Assembly: GCA_900545715.1 (NCBI GenBank) | Contig: URAJ01000007.1 | Span: 1 to 64,000 of the forward strand | Source of the DNA: an uncultured Opitutales bacterium | GTDB lineage: Bacteria; Verrucomicrobiota; Verrucomicrobiia; Opitutales; Intestinicryptomonadaceae | Direction of reading: 5' to 3' | DNA: 64,000 bases | Shown here: positions 20,901 through 30,104 of the stretch, one piece after another | How positions within the stretch are numbered: the first letter of the stretch is position 1 | How the letters are laid out: each line of letters opens with the position of its first letter | Program-made: the position numbers and the translations under genes | The notes under the pieces: model-generated | Seen by the model: only the letters and a program-made list of their open reading frames with translations | Told to the model about the DNA's origin: nothing | Databases searched by the model: none

Positions 20901-21816
20901 GGAAAATCCCATAAAGTTCATAAATTGCGACAACGGAAAGTTCGACGGCAGCTTTGTCGAGATGTCGGCTGCAAACATGGGGGGACATGCGAGATTCACT
21001 ATGCTTCTTGACGCGCCCTGCAAGTTGCCTGAAACCGCCCCGGAAGGTAGCATAGCGTTCGACGTTGAAGTTGGCGACAAGGAGTTCCCGCCGCGCTTCT
21101 ATGTGGCTCTCGACAAAACCGTAAACAATGTGCGCTTTTCGTCAAAAGGCATGTTATATAAAATTGGCGCGGGCAAGTACCGCGTGCAAATACCCCTCAA
21201 TAAGCTGCTCAAAAACGAGGGCGATTCGTTCGATAAAATAACAGTCCAAATAGACGGCGCGCCGACCGGCTTTAAGGATATAAAGATTGGTAACTTCGAG
21301 CTTATTGCCTACCGCAATAAAAATCCTCTGAGATGGGATTCTTTTGAATTGTCGGCATGGGGCGGCGTAAAGGCTGGCAAAGGCAGGGGATACATCGCTT
21401 TGGGCATAGACAACGACAGCAACGACTGGTGCCTCGGAACGCTTAAACTGTTGCGCCCGCTTGTCGTTGACGGGGACTTTCGCAATAAGACCCTGACATT
21501 TAGAATCAACGGCGGCGAGGATATTTTGGGCAACAGGAATATCGGCGGACAGCCCTTCCAGATGTCGCTTGGCGTCGTTGGTGTGGACGGCAAAAAAGGC
21601 GGCTCGAATACTCTTGTCATATCCAAGGGTGGCTTTATATCAGGCGAATCCGTCGATACTTCTCCGACAACTTGGCAAAAAGTATCGATACCGATAGCCC
21701 GCATTTTCCCGAAAAATGCTGAGAACGTCAAAGAGATAACTTCGATTGCCTTGCAATATATGAAGCTGCCTTCCGACAGGGCGGGAGTTTGGATAAAGGA
21801 CTTGCGCTTGGAATAG
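17953..21816 (+). CDS. Large secreted GH42-like glycoside hydrolase with C-terminal extension
   Basis: 1287 residues, about twice the length of a typical GH42 beta-galactosidase. The chosen ATG opens directly into a signal peptide (FFIFCGLALSMTCAYA); an earlier in-frame ATG overlaps the upstream terminator region. A clan GH-A barrel covers about 50-430: the acid/base Glu is in YELFNEPIYDD and the putative nucleophile in IFDGETYMGH. The segment RLNKEWGTSYADF is GH42-like. A trimerisation-like domain (about 455-660) follows, then several hundred residues probably made of beta-sandwich, carbohydrate-binding-like modules. Likely acts on beta-galactosides or related polysaccharides outside the cytoplasm. 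Substrate is unassigned. Confidence 0.85.
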   Translation: MKNRFFIFCGLALSMTCAYADGEDYKKPVVEDVDFFPKFESLKPPILMPQNAEIKISDDGHFLVNGKPRYLEGTLFYEGDSLSVDVPTYGYPPSLKWLYETTQNYEDLQRLGFDTVGTGIPNDWMQKYRKRFIHLRANEKMFLRYAQSGLPLYVDFTAAEWSHGGLKYVEGMEPSKEAFTVRGSSYHWMPYSANTKEGRQLWREMWESGVQYLKKYSIKPFIYELFNEPIYDDLSDFNKRKFAKEMEVKYGGKIDRLNKEWGTSYADFAEISGFKKYDENVGLFVEWIKFMEDSFADLCKYGAKIIREADGRPDVAICFQPIFLDGNNVNIYKTNRSLNAVCTSTGGGDFFQARYLKAISDGKPIFDGETYMGHTRESFRDKILTQYMRGLNASYLFKWSRRPNDPAWKLPNGGVRLAEIFPYMVLNPYAVNPHAFLGLMDAKKIISEVDELFTPRKRGVKSDVAVVYSYPTNRLQRYPKAPPLQTEMEKKLAAALEYSQVQYDVVLEEQVRSGRHNRYKALFSAGAASYKYTPRKLLDYAERGGTLIILYDALTLDEYGHPQKKSITGIEFGEDKSAVSGELKVGEAAMKAFHFKSVKMPDDWKAIGFIDADPAIWEKTVGKGKIIFINAKVSGTDMRRLAVELLKGAGVEKLCEIENAITGAPCAAVEIAKASAGGKVGYMLFNRSMDAEPVAIKPPENLVFAEIISRRIIEPDADGRLLISMPAGSPAVFVGVAPDAAAETFKDFKKLSAADAAREVSSWYKKIREEKMKSEQAYYADAADLRTVPMREFVNLDRSAELPTGNSKSEIKSLPWSVENCNGIAFDFIRPDHNNNLTAIGLGDFGKYGKFSELRGVKIDSKAACIYFLHAAAGDVDGEIMRYIVNYSDGSKEEIPVVAGRNIGAWDKILTPDKNAETAPGFIDPQNRGLYIWKWENPNPNKLVKSIDAVLTRPTAVAITTGITVEAPKGDSDYEVLRLKPAAENPIKFINCDNGKFDGSFVEMSAANMGGHARFTMLLDAPCKLPETAPEGSIAFDVEVGDKEFPPRFYVALDKTVNNVRFSSKGMLYKIGAGKYRVQIPLNKLLKNEGDSFDKITVQIDGAPTGFKDIKIGNFELIAYRNKNPLRWDSFELSAWGGVKAGKGRGYIALGIDNDSNDWCLGTLKLLRPLVVDGDFRNKTLTFRINGGEDILGNRNIGGQPFQMSLGVVGVDGKKGGSNTLVISKGGFISGESVDTSPTTWQKVSIPIARIFPKNAENVKEITSIALQYMKLPSDRAGVWIKDLRLE

Positions 21817-21912
21817 ACATGCCGCAGGGTTTTTATCTGACAACTATAAAGATATTTGCCGACGATTTTTTTAATTTCGTATCAAAATAAAACCTTGCTG
21901 TAGGTAAAACAA

Positions 21913-21950
21913 AAGGCGCGCTTGGATAAGTTCCGAGGCGTCTTTTTTTA
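21913..21950 (+). terminator. Terminator after the GH42-like gene
   Basis: An imperfect stem (AAGGCGCGCTTGG with CCGAGGCGTCTT, one bulge) is followed by seven T residues, about 100 bases after the stop codon. Confidence 0.65.
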
Positions 21951-22351
21951 TGGCGCATTTTTAGCGAGGGCTGAATTTGCGAAAACGCGCGCATAAAGAT
22001 TTTAGCAAAGCGCCTGCGCGCGGGATATGTCTAAAAGCGCGCAAAAATTTTTTTGCAATGCGCAAAATAGGGCGGGGCGAGGAGCGCAAAATTAAAATAC
22101 AGGTTGTGGGTGAAAATATTCGCGCGTAATGGAAAATAAATTTTTGGGAATAAGAGCCTCGCAAAAATCTTATCCGATAAAAAAAAGTTTGTTTGGCATT
22201 TGTTTTGTTTTTTATCGCCAAACGTGCGGATCCATGAAAAAGCTTCGCGCACTGCGCGCGTAGGAAAAAGTTTTTTTAAGCGCTAGCCATAAAGGCGCCA
22301 ATATGTCCGAATGACTGGGCCAAACTTGCGGTTAGATTTTTACGAAGGCGC
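21951..22351. other. Gene-free interval
   Basis: About 400 bases between convergent genes, with A/T-rich and GCGC-rich patches. No supported gene or RNA was found. Confidence 0.5.
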
Positions 22352-22386
22352 AAAAAAACATGCGCCATGGTGCGGCGCATGCTTTT
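22352..22386 (-). terminator. Terminator of the secreted coiled-coil protein gene
   Basis: A perfect 8-bp stem (CATGCGCC / GGCGCATG) with a 7-nt loop. Seven A residues on the left give a T-run on the minus strand. Some T residues on the right could also allow plus-strand termination. Confidence 0.8.
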
Positions 22387-22419
22387 ATATTGCCATAGAG
22401 AGTCGGCAGGGACTCGGGA

Positions 22420-23820
22420 TTACAATTCATTTGAAATATTTTCAATCGAATCGCTTGCCGCCTCCGATTTCTTTAAAAATTCCGAAACTTTTTCCGAGGC
22501 TTCTTTTAAGAGTTTTTCAAAGCGGCTTTCAAAAATCCCGCGGCGCGATTGGAGTATTTTATTTGTTGTTTGGGCGGTTTGAACGGAAGATTTTATCGAT
22601 TGCGCCGTCGAAAGGTATGATATGACTCTCTTGGGATAATCTTGCGCTTTGGATATGTCGGAGTCGATTATGTTGTTGCATGAGTTGGCCTCGTCGATTG
22701 CCGCCAAAAGGAATTGTGTGATTTCCCTAATCTCAAAGGATGCGTCTGAGATTTTTGAAAATTCCACGGAAAGTTTTTCGGTTTGCTGTTCGCGCTGCCA
22801 GCTTTTATTGCCTAAATTATTTGTTACAGCCATGGCGGTCACTGCCTCGTTTTTGTTTTTCATGACGCTTTCCCCAAAGCTATTCTCATAATCATTGTTG
22901 CCCGCATTGCTGCGGCGATAATTTCCCATTTTAAATGGCGCGATTTTCCCCGGCGCGGAGAATATGGGGAGGCGTTTAAATTCCGCGTCTTTATAGTTTT
23001 TTGATGCGGGGATTTTATTGTACATCAAGTCCGACAGCTTTGCAAAAGTCGCCATTAGATCTTTAGTCGCGCCGTTTACCTCTCCGGCTGTTTTTGCGAG
23101 AGACTTTTCAGACTGCAAATATTCGTCAGTAAGTTTTTCTAAAAATTCTTTTATATCCCGTATGTTTTCCTCGTTTTGTTTTTCGATGGAATCAAATTGT
23201 TGAATGTAGTCTTCGGCGAGTTTTAGCGCGGGGGGAACTCCCTCGATTTTGGGCTCGGCGACAGATATGTTTACGAGCACTTCCGAGAGCTTTTGCTGGG
23301 CGAATTCCAGCGCGGCGGCGGCCTCCGCAAACTCCGTCTCTATATATTGAAATTCCCTTTTATTTTGGTACATGTTCCCCGGCTGTTTGGCGACCTCCGC
23401 GCGCATCTTTTCAATCGCGGCGTTTATGGATTCGATTTTCTTGCGGGCAAGCGGCAGGATTTTCTCTATTTCTTCAAGCGTTGTCTTGGCGTCTTTAAAA
23501 TTTTTTACGTCGGCGTCAAATCGGATTTTAAACGAGGAAATTTCTTTTTTAAGATCCTCTTTTGAGCGCTTTATGCTCGAGAAAATATCTTCCATAAGCG
23601 CGAAATTGGAATTTTTCTCCCTGAGAAAGTCCGTTTCGGATTTAAAAATGGAATTGGCGGATGACAGAAAATTCCGCGCTTTGTCCAATTCGTCAAAGGC
23701 GGTTTTTACGGTGCCTCTCGTTTCCTCTATCCTGTCGACAACATTTTGGGGCTCTGCTGAGGCTGCTGCGCATATAAATGCTGAAAATGCTGAAAATGCC
23801 AAAATTTCTAATTTTTTCAT
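22420..23820 (-). CDS. Secreted coiled-coil protein of unknown function
   Basis: 466 residues. An N-terminal signal peptide (EILAFSAFSAFICAAASA) is followed by long, charged, heptad-like helices over about 25-260 and again about 340-460, rich in Lys, Glu and Ala. A short less helical segment in between (about 265-330) contains Pro/Asn-rich residues. No known domain was recognised. In the signal-peptide region the DNA carries a short tandem repeat of GCTGAAAAT. Likely a periplasmic or envelope structural protein. It lies downstream of priA on the same strand but with a 124-base gap. Confidence 0.75.
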   Translation of the reverse strand: MKKLEILAFSAFSAFICAAASAEPQNVVDRIEETRGTVKTAFDELDKARNFLSSANSIFKSETDFLREKNSNFALMEDIFSSIKRSKEDLKKEISSFKIRFDADVKNFKDAKTTLEEIEKILPLARKKIESINAAIEKMRAEVAKQPGNMYQNKREFQYIETEFAEAAAALEFAQQKLSEVLVNISVAEPKIEGVPPALKLAEDYIQQFDSIEKQNEENIRDIKEFLEKLTDEYLQSEKSLAKTAGEVNGATKDLMATFAKLSDLMYNKIPASKNYKDAEFKRLPIFSAPGKIAPFKMGNYRRSNAGNNDYENSFGESVMKNKNEAVTAMAVTNNLGNKSWQREQQTEKLSVEFSKISDASFEIREITQFLLAAIDEANSCNNIIDSDISKAQDYPKRVISYLSTAQSIKSSVQTAQTTNKILQSRRGIFESRFEKLLKEASEKVSEFLKKSEAASDSIENISNEL

Positions 23821-23944
23821 AATTTTCCTTTCTAAATTTTAGACGAAAATTTTTTCTTAACGTTTTATGTTTTTTGGGAATGTGAATTTATTTTAGTTTT
23901 TGGGGACGTATTGTCAAACGCCGTTTTGTGCGGTCGGGCGGCGG

Positions 23945-26182
23945 CTACATCATAGACATTGGATCGACGTCGAGCGTGTCTTCGACGTCTTCGTCCATGG
24001 GAAATTCCGCCCGCAGCTTTGTTATTTCGGCGACTGCCATGCGCACGTTTTGCGTAAAATACCAAATGTGCCACCTGTAAAAATCCTCGGATTTTTCGAG
24101 AGGCGCCGGCGCAGGGCCGCGTATCGAACAAAAGTCGCCGATTTTTTTCTCTATCTCATCTGCCCATTTTTCGGCGTAAAATTCGAGCTTTTCCTCGCTC
24201 CTTGAGCGGAATATGTGCCGTATGAGCCGCGTGGAAGGCGGATAGCCGTATTCTACGCGGTTTGCGAGCTCCTCCTCCAAAAACGACTCCATATCGTCCC
24301 GCTTTGCGTATTGTATCGGCGCGGACTCGGGTGTCATTGTCTGCACGACAACCTCCCCTCTTGCCTCGCCCCTGCCGGCGCGCCCCGCGACTTGCACTAT
24401 CAGCTGGTATGTCTTTTCCGCCGCGCGAAAGTCGGGCATGTGCAGGCTTATGTCGGCGTCGATTATCCCGACGAGCGTCACGCGGGGGAAGTCGAGCCCC
24501 TTGGCTATCATTTGCGTGCCGACGAGTATGTCGAGCTTGCCGCGGCGGAAGTCTCCGAGTATTTTGCGGTAATTGTCGCGCCGCTTCATTGCGTCGCGGT
24601 CCATGCGCCCTATTCGCGCGGAGGGGAACATCGCCGATATCGCCTCCTCGATTTTTTGGGTTCCGGCGCCGCGCCATTTCGCCTTTGGCGAGCCGCATTT
24701 TCTGCATGCCCGCGGAGCTTTTGCGGTGTACCCGCACAAATGGCATTTTATAATATCCTCCTTCTTATGCCAAGTCATGCTAACGGAGCAGTGCGGGCAT
24801 TTCTCAACTTCGCCGCAGTCGGGACATTCAAAAATCTTTGAGTATCCGCGCCTGTTCAAAAATAAAATCGCCTGCTCGCCTTCGTCGAGCCTGTTGGCGA
24901 GTTTTTCCTTTAAAATATTGGAGATGCCGGCGCCGGGCTTTTCGCGCTTCATGTCAACTATGAATACCGACGGCATTTTGCTGCCGTCAATCCGGTGCGC
25001 TATTTTTGAGAGCGCGTATTTGCCCGTCTTTACATTGTGCAGCGTTTCAAGGGCGGGGGTGGCCGAGCCCAAAATGCAGGCGCAGCCGGCGAGTTTTGCG
25101 CGCATTACGGCGACGTCCCTGCCATTGTACCGCGGAGACTTATCCTGTTTATAGGCTGTGTCGTGCTCTTCGTCCACTATTATAAGGCGCAAGTTTTCGA
25201 GCGGCCCAAATATGCAGCTTCTTGCGCCTACAACCACTTTCGCTTCGCCCCGCGCGAGCGCCCGCCAGGCGTCGAGCCTCTGGCCGTCGGTGAGCCCGCT
25301 GTGCCATACCACGAGCCCGCAGTCTCCGAGGCGGCTTTTCAGCCTCCCGACAGTCTGGGGGGTGAGCGCTATTTCCGGCACGAGAAAAATGCACGTTCCG
25401 CCGTCGTCGAGCGCTTCCTTCATTGCCCGCATATAGACTTCCGTCTTGCCCGAGCCCGTCACTCCGTAGAGCAGGCGGGTTTTGAAGGCATGGGCGTTTA
25501 TGTCGGAAGATATTTCGTCGAAGGCTTTTTGTTGCTCGGGGTTGAGCGTAGGAGGGGTGGGGGATATTGTCTCGGCGTCGGACAAATCGTCGTCAAACGA
25601 AGTGCGCCTGACTTCCTTTTTGCGCTGGACGAGAAGCCCTTTTTTTACGAGGGCGTCTATAATCGGAGGATTTGTCTGGGCGAGTTTTATTAGGGCTGAT
25701 TTTAGAATGGCGTCGGGGTATCCGCGCATGAATTCGAGAACTTTGCGCTGTTGGGGGGCGCGGGCTGTGGCGGCAATAATCTCGGCGTCGGACATCTGGC
25801 GCGGCATTGAAATTTCGGAGACCTCTTGGGAGCTTTTGCCGGCGCGGACCACTGCGGGAATCATTGACTCAAAAATTTGCCTGAGCCCGCAGCCGTAGTA
25901 TTCCGACATCCATTTTGCAAGTTTTAGGAGCTCGCCCGTCAGGACGCGCTCGGGCTGCGCAAGCGAGCGCAGAGGGCGCAATCTAAACCCGTTTTGCGCT
26001 TCAAAAGACTCGGCCGGGCGTATTTCTACGACGACTCCGCAAGAGTTTGAGGAGCGCACGGGGACATTCACGAGCGCGCCCACGCAGAGCGGTTCGAGGT
26101 TTTCAGGAATCGAGTAGGTTAGCGGGCGTTCTATGCCGCTAAAAAGCAGCACGGTTGCTGCGCGTTTTAAATTGCGCGACAT
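23945..26182 (-). CDS. priA: Primosomal protein N' (replication restart helicase PriA)
   Basis: DNA helicase that recognises stalled forks and reloads the replisome. 745 residues, normal length. The N-terminal 3'-DNA-binding domain is followed by the helicase core with Walker A GVTGSGKTEVYM and the DEEHD box. Eight zinc-binding cysteines appear as CPDCGEVEKCPHC, KCHLCG and CRKCGS pairs. The later helicase motifs VGTQMIAKGLDFP and QVAGRAGRGE are intact. It starts 2 bases after the stop of the upstream secreted-protein gene, so the two are probably co-transcribed. Confidence 0.97.
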   Translation of the reverse strand: MSRNLKRAATVLLFSGIERPLTYSIPENLEPLCVGALVNVPVRSSNSCGVVVEIRPAESFEAQNGFRLRPLRSLAQPERVLTGELLKLAKWMSEYYGCGLRQIFESMIPAVVRAGKSSQEVSEISMPRQMSDAEIIAATARAPQQRKVLEFMRGYPDAILKSALIKLAQTNPPIIDALVKKGLLVQRKKEVRRTSFDDDLSDAETISPTPPTLNPEQQKAFDEISSDINAHAFKTRLLYGVTGSGKTEVYMRAMKEALDDGGTCIFLVPEIALTPQTVGRLKSRLGDCGLVVWHSGLTDGQRLDAWRALARGEAKVVVGARSCIFGPLENLRLIIVDEEHDTAYKQDKSPRYNGRDVAVMRAKLAGCACILGSATPALETLHNVKTGKYALSKIAHRIDGSKMPSVFIVDMKREKPGAGISNILKEKLANRLDEGEQAILFLNRRGYSKIFECPDCGEVEKCPHCSVSMTWHKKEDIIKCHLCGYTAKAPRACRKCGSPKAKWRGAGTQKIEEAISAMFPSARIGRMDRDAMKRRDNYRKILGDFRRGKLDILVGTQMIAKGLDFPRVTLVGIIDADISLHMPDFRAAEKTYQLIVQVAGRAGRGEARGEVVVQTMTPESAPIQYAKRDDMESFLEEELANRVEYGYPPSTRLIRHIFRSRSEEKLEFYAEKWADEIEKKIGDFCSIRGPAPAPLEKSEDFYRWHIWYFTQNVRMAVAEITKLRAEFPMDEDVEDTLDVDPMSMM

Positions 26183-26184
26183 TT

Positions 26185-27639
26185 TTATTTGCCGGCCGGT
26201 GCGCCCTGATTTGTTCCGGCGGGGTTCTGGGCGTTGATTTCCGCGATTTTGCGGAGTATGTCGGAGTAGGCTCTTATTATGCCAATGCCGATAGAAGTTC
26301 TAAACTTTAAGGAGTTTTTTTCGATGTATCCAAAGGTTTCTGTATTCCCAATTTTCCCGTCGAAATCCACCCCGAATATTGAGAAAATTTTCTTTATTAT
26401 CTGGGCATTATTTATTATCAGAACAATATTTGCGTTGGCTGCGGAGTATTTTTTTAGAGGGTATTCGGAAGGGGGATTTTTTATTTTGGCTACCGCGTCA
26501 AAAAGCGATTCGCGGGAGAAGGCTGTAACTGAATATTTTCCCTCTTTTGCTATATAAATTTTTTGCGCGGGCATATTTGGGAGTAATGTCTGTGTGATTT
26601 CGCAGAAATTTACGCCGCTTTCATTTTTCATTTCAGCCTTGAGCGACGAGTCTGGAGCGGTCGATTTTATCAGGTCGAAGCTTGCACTCTCCGATAGCTT
26701 GACAATTTCTTCGAGCGAAAGTGGGGATTCGGAAACATTTACAGACTGTATCTGCGCGATGGACTGCAAGTTTAATGCCCCGGCGGAAGTTGTGGTTGAG
26801 GCAACCATATTAACCGCGGATTTAACCGCGCTTTCCGGTATGTTGAGCGACTTAAAAATTGGGCTCATCATTTTCTCGTACGATTGTGCCGCCGCAGCCC
26901 CGTTTAACGAAGTCAGAGCGGTTATCATATAGTCCTGCGGTACGAAGGCCGCCTCGTCAACGCGCTTTTTTATCGACATTGAGTTTATCAGCTTGGCGGT
27001 GTCAGTGCCTTCTTTCGCTGCAAATTCCGACTGGTTTACAATCGAATTTCCGTCGTAGCCGAAGCTCGTTTTTATTTCTTCCGTTTGGGATAGTATATTT
27101 TCAAGATACTCCAAGGCGCATTTTTCCTGCGGAAGCTGGGGGACGGGTATGGAATCCAAGAGTTTTTTTGCGTCGCGGATTGTTATAGACAGGCCGTAGG
27201 CGCTTTTGGCTGCGGCCGATATTGTTTCGTCGGCGTAGTCGGATACTATGGCTTCCGGGTTGCCGTCCAGCTGCAATACAAGCCAGCCGTTTTTTTCCGC
27301 CTTGCGCAATTTTGCATGTTCGGCGAACTTGTATATTGCGGAGTCTTTTGAAGTTTTTACCGCCATAAAAAGCTGCGGGGCGGACGCTTTCCCAAATGCG
27401 GCCAAGGCAAAATTTTCCTTAGGATCAATCCCGTAGAAGTTCGGGTAGCCGAATTGCGAGAGCATCAAGGCGAGCGTCATTTCCAACTGCGGGTCTGGAT
27501 AGACTTTCCTCATAATATCCGATACGTCCGAAAAAAACTTCTTTGGCGTCTCGGCTGAAATGCTAAGCCACGGTTTTTCAACCGCAAAAGAGTATGCGCA
27601 AATTAGGGCGGAGGCGAGTAGGGCTGCTATTTTTTTCAT
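26185..27639 (-). CDS. Secreted protein of unknown function, upstream of priA
   Basis: 484 residues with a signal peptide (KKIAALLASALICAYSFA). The mature part contains many Ala, Ser and Ile residues and alternating predicted strands and helices, ending in a polar PAGTNQGAPAGK tail. No known domain or catalytic motif was recognised; the overall pattern is reminiscent of uncharacterised DUF3352-like periplasmic proteins, but that is a weak impression. The stop codon lies 2 bases before the priA start, suggesting an operon even though the functions seem unrelated. Confidence 0.75.
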   Translation of the reverse strand: MKKIAALLASALICAYSFAVEKPWLSISAETPKKFFSDVSDIMRKVYPDPQLEMTLALMLSQFGYPNFYGIDPKENFALAAFGKASAPQLFMAVKTSKDSAIYKFAEHAKLRKAEKNGWLVLQLDGNPEAIVSDYADETISAAAKSAYGLSITIRDAKKLLDSIPVPQLPQEKCALEYLENILSQTEEIKTSFGYDGNSIVNQSEFAAKEGTDTAKLINSMSIKKRVDEAAFVPQDYMITALTSLNGAAAAQSYEKMMSPIFKSLNIPESAVKSAVNMVASTTTSAGALNLQSIAQIQSVNVSESPLSLEEIVKLSESASFDLIKSTAPDSSLKAEMKNESGVNFCEITQTLLPNMPAQKIYIAKEGKYSVTAFSRESLFDAVAKIKNPPSEYPLKKYSAANANIVLIINNAQIIKKIFSIFGVDFDGKIGNTETFGYIEKNSLKFRTSIGIGIIRAYSDILRKIAEINAQNPAGTNQGAPAGK

Positions 27640-27814
27640 GCTTGGGAGAGTTTTATTATAAATTTGATTGAAATCGAAAATATTTCAAGAGCCGATTTCC
27701 TTTTAATCGGACAATTCCCTTTTTAAACGTAAAATTTTACTTTTTGGCATTTATTCAAATTCTCGGTAAATCAAAATGCCGGCGGAAAAATCGGCGACAT
27801 TGCGCATTGCGGGG

Positions 27815-30100
27815 CTAATCCTTTTTCGGGTCGGCGATGTCGCGGAGTATGTCCCCGAGAATGTTGAAGCAAAGAACTGTTGCGAATATTGCGATGCCCG
27901 GGATCAGCATCCACCAGAACCCGAGCATAAGCACTTTTGTGTCGTTTTGAGCCTGTGCGAGCATAAGCCCCCAAGATGCGGAAGGCTCTTGAATGCCGAG
28001 CCCCAAAAACGACAGCGCCGCTTCGCCGAGGACATATGCTGGAATCGATAGGGTCGCCGCTACAATCAGGTAGCTGAGGACATTCGGAAGGAAATGCTTC
28101 ACTATGATTTTTACGGGAGACTCTCCCATAGCCTTTGCCGCCTGGACATACTGGGTGTTTGCGAGCGAAAGCGACATTCCCCTTATCACGCGCGCCGTTC
28201 CCGCCCAGCCGAGCGCTGAGAGGATTATGACTATCATTATGTACATTTGCGCGCTGTCGAAATGCGGCGCAAGGGCGGAGCGCATTGCAAGCAGCAAGTA
28301 TAGGCTGGGAATTGCCATTAAAAATTCCACGAATCTCATCGCGATAAAGTCGAAAGCGCCCCCGAAATATCCGGCAAGCCCACCTACGAGAAATCCGAGC
28401 ACCATAGTTATCGCGATTCCCACAAAGCCTATGCTAAGCGATACCCTCGCTCCGTACAGCAGTCTGGAAAACACGTCGCGCCCGGTTGAGTCCGCCCCGA
28501 GCAGATACACGCGCGCGTCGGGCTGGGAGGATTCCACTCCGAACAGGCGGGTTTTAAAGGGTATAAGCCCCAAAATCTTGTAGTTGCTGTCTTCGTCGCG
28601 CACGAAAAATTTAAGCGGCAGGCTTTCGCCCTCGATAGGCTCGTATTTTGCGATGCTCGGGTCCGACTGGCGGTAGCATTGGACGCGCAGGGAGCCGTCC
28701 TTAAAGAATATGGCCGACGGCGGGTGGAATGATTTGTCGAGGCACTGTTCGGTGGGCTCGTACGGGGCGAGGAACGGCGCGAGAATCGCCGCGGCGTACA
28801 GAACCGCGAGAACCGCGAGCGCAGTGGCTCCGCGCGGCGAGCGCAAAGTTTGCGGTAGCAGGTTCTTGCAGAAGAACACAGCCGCCCAGCCAAGCCCCGC
28901 AACCAACAGCACGCATAATACGGCCGCTGCCGCTATGAGCACGGCAAACGACGCCGACTTTAAAAATTCAAGAAATGCCGGATATGTCTCCGAAGCCCAT
29001 GTCAGCGCCGCCGCCGCGAGAGCGGCAAACGCGGTAAATATTGCTATTGCCTTCGTCGGCGCCTTTTCGCGTTCGAGCCTAATCCGCGGGTCGGCGAGCG
29101 CGAGGAGAATATCCGCCAACAGCTGCCCAACAACAAGCATTGCGCAGCCTATCACGACTCCCGCCATTACGACGTATTGGTCCTGCTTTATTATTGCCGC
29201 GTATATAAGCTGCCCCAGCCCCGGATAATTCATCACGTTTTCCACGAGTAGCGCGCCCGACAGCAGCCCCGCGAATGCGAATCCGAACGAAGTTATCACC
29301 GGGTTTAGGGCGTTCCTTAAAACGTGCTTAAACATTATGGCGTTTTCGCCCATTCCCTTGGCGCGCGCCGTTGTGACAAATTCCGCGCGCGAGTAGTCCA
29401 GAAAATTTCCCCTCATCACCCTCATCATCGAGGCGATTCCGCCGACTGACAAAACGAGGGTCGGGAGAATCAAATGCTCAACCCAGTCCCAAACTTTTCC
29501 CGCAGGCGAGAGGAAGTCGTGGAGTATCGACACTTGCCCGCCCGTAGGGAAGAGCCCTGTGACTGCCGCAAACAAAACGGCGAGCAGCGCGAGGAAAAAG
29601 TATGGTATGCTGAGCGCGGCGTAGGCTAAAAACGCGCTTAGTTTGTCGAAGAACCCGTCCCTTTTTACGGCCGCGAGCACCCCGAGAGGTATCGATACGG
29701 CGTAAATTAGAAAAGTGCTTGCAAGCGCGAGCAGCAGGGTTGGGAAAATCCTTTGCCCGACGAGCTCCGTCACCGGTATTTTATAGCTCCAAGAGTATCC
29801 GAAGTCGGGGCTGCCGAAGAACACAAGCGAATGTTTGCCGCGCTCGCTCTCAGGTAGCAGCAGGTTTGTCTTTACGGGGGAGACGGAGTTTAGCCACCTT
29901 CCGTATTGGACATACCACGGCTTGTCGAGGCCAAGCCTTATTTCCTCCTGCTTCACTATCTCCGGGCTTATGTCTTTCGAGTTGCGCGCCTCGCTTAGAA
30001 AATCGCCCGGCGACAGGTACATCAGCAAAAACACAAGCGCGCTGATGCCGAGCATTAGCGGCACCATTGAGAGCATGCGTCTTGCGATGAATTTTAACAT
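27815..30100 (-). CDS. Fused OppB-OppC-type ABC peptide transporter permease
   Basis: Inner-membrane channel of a peptide/oligosaccharide ABC importer, here with both permeases in one 761-residue chain. Residues 1-335 match the DppB/OppB type (ARRMLSMVPLMLGISALVFLL start; EAA-like loop EFVTTARAKGMGENAIMFKH). A hydrophobic linker of about 335-430 follows. The second half matches DppC/OppC (GADSTGRDVFSRLLYGARVSL; EAA loop QYVQAAKAMGESPVKIIVKH). The two are normally separate genes. It starts 4 bases after the solute-binding protein gene; no ATPase genes are adjacent. Confidence 0.93.
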   Translation of the reverse strand: MLKFIARRMLSMVPLMLGISALVFLLMYLSPGDFLSEARNSKDISPEIVKQEEIRLGLDKPWYVQYGRWLNSVSPVKTNLLLPESERGKHSLVFFGSPDFGYSWSYKIPVTELVGQRIFPTLLLALASTFLIYAVSIPLGVLAAVKRDGFFDKLSAFLAYAALSIPYFFLALLAVLFAAVTGLFPTGGQVSILHDFLSPAGKVWDWVEHLILPTLVLSVGGIASMMRVMRGNFLDYSRAEFVTTARAKGMGENAIMFKHVLRNALNPVITSFGFAFAGLLSGALLVENVMNYPGLGQLIYAAIIKQDQYVVMAGVVIGCAMLVVGQLLADILLALADPRIRLEREKAPTKAIAIFTAFAALAAAALTWASETYPAFLEFLKSASFAVLIAAAAVLCVLLVAGLGWAAVFFCKNLLPQTLRSPRGATALAVLAVLYAAAILAPFLAPYEPTEQCLDKSFHPPSAIFFKDGSLRVQCYRQSDPSIAKYEPIEGESLPLKFFVRDEDSNYKILGLIPFKTRLFGVESSQPDARVYLLGADSTGRDVFSRLLYGARVSLSIGFVGIAITMVLGFLVGGLAGYFGGAFDFIAMRFVEFLMAIPSLYLLLAMRSALAPHFDSAQMYIMIVIILSALGWAGTARVIRGMSLSLANTQYVQAAKAMGESPVKIIVKHFLPNVLSYLIVAATLSIPAYVLGEAALSFLGLGIQEPSASWGLMLAQAQNDTKVLMLGFWWMLIPGIAIFATVLCFNILGDILRDIADPKKD

Positions 30101-30104
30101 TTTT

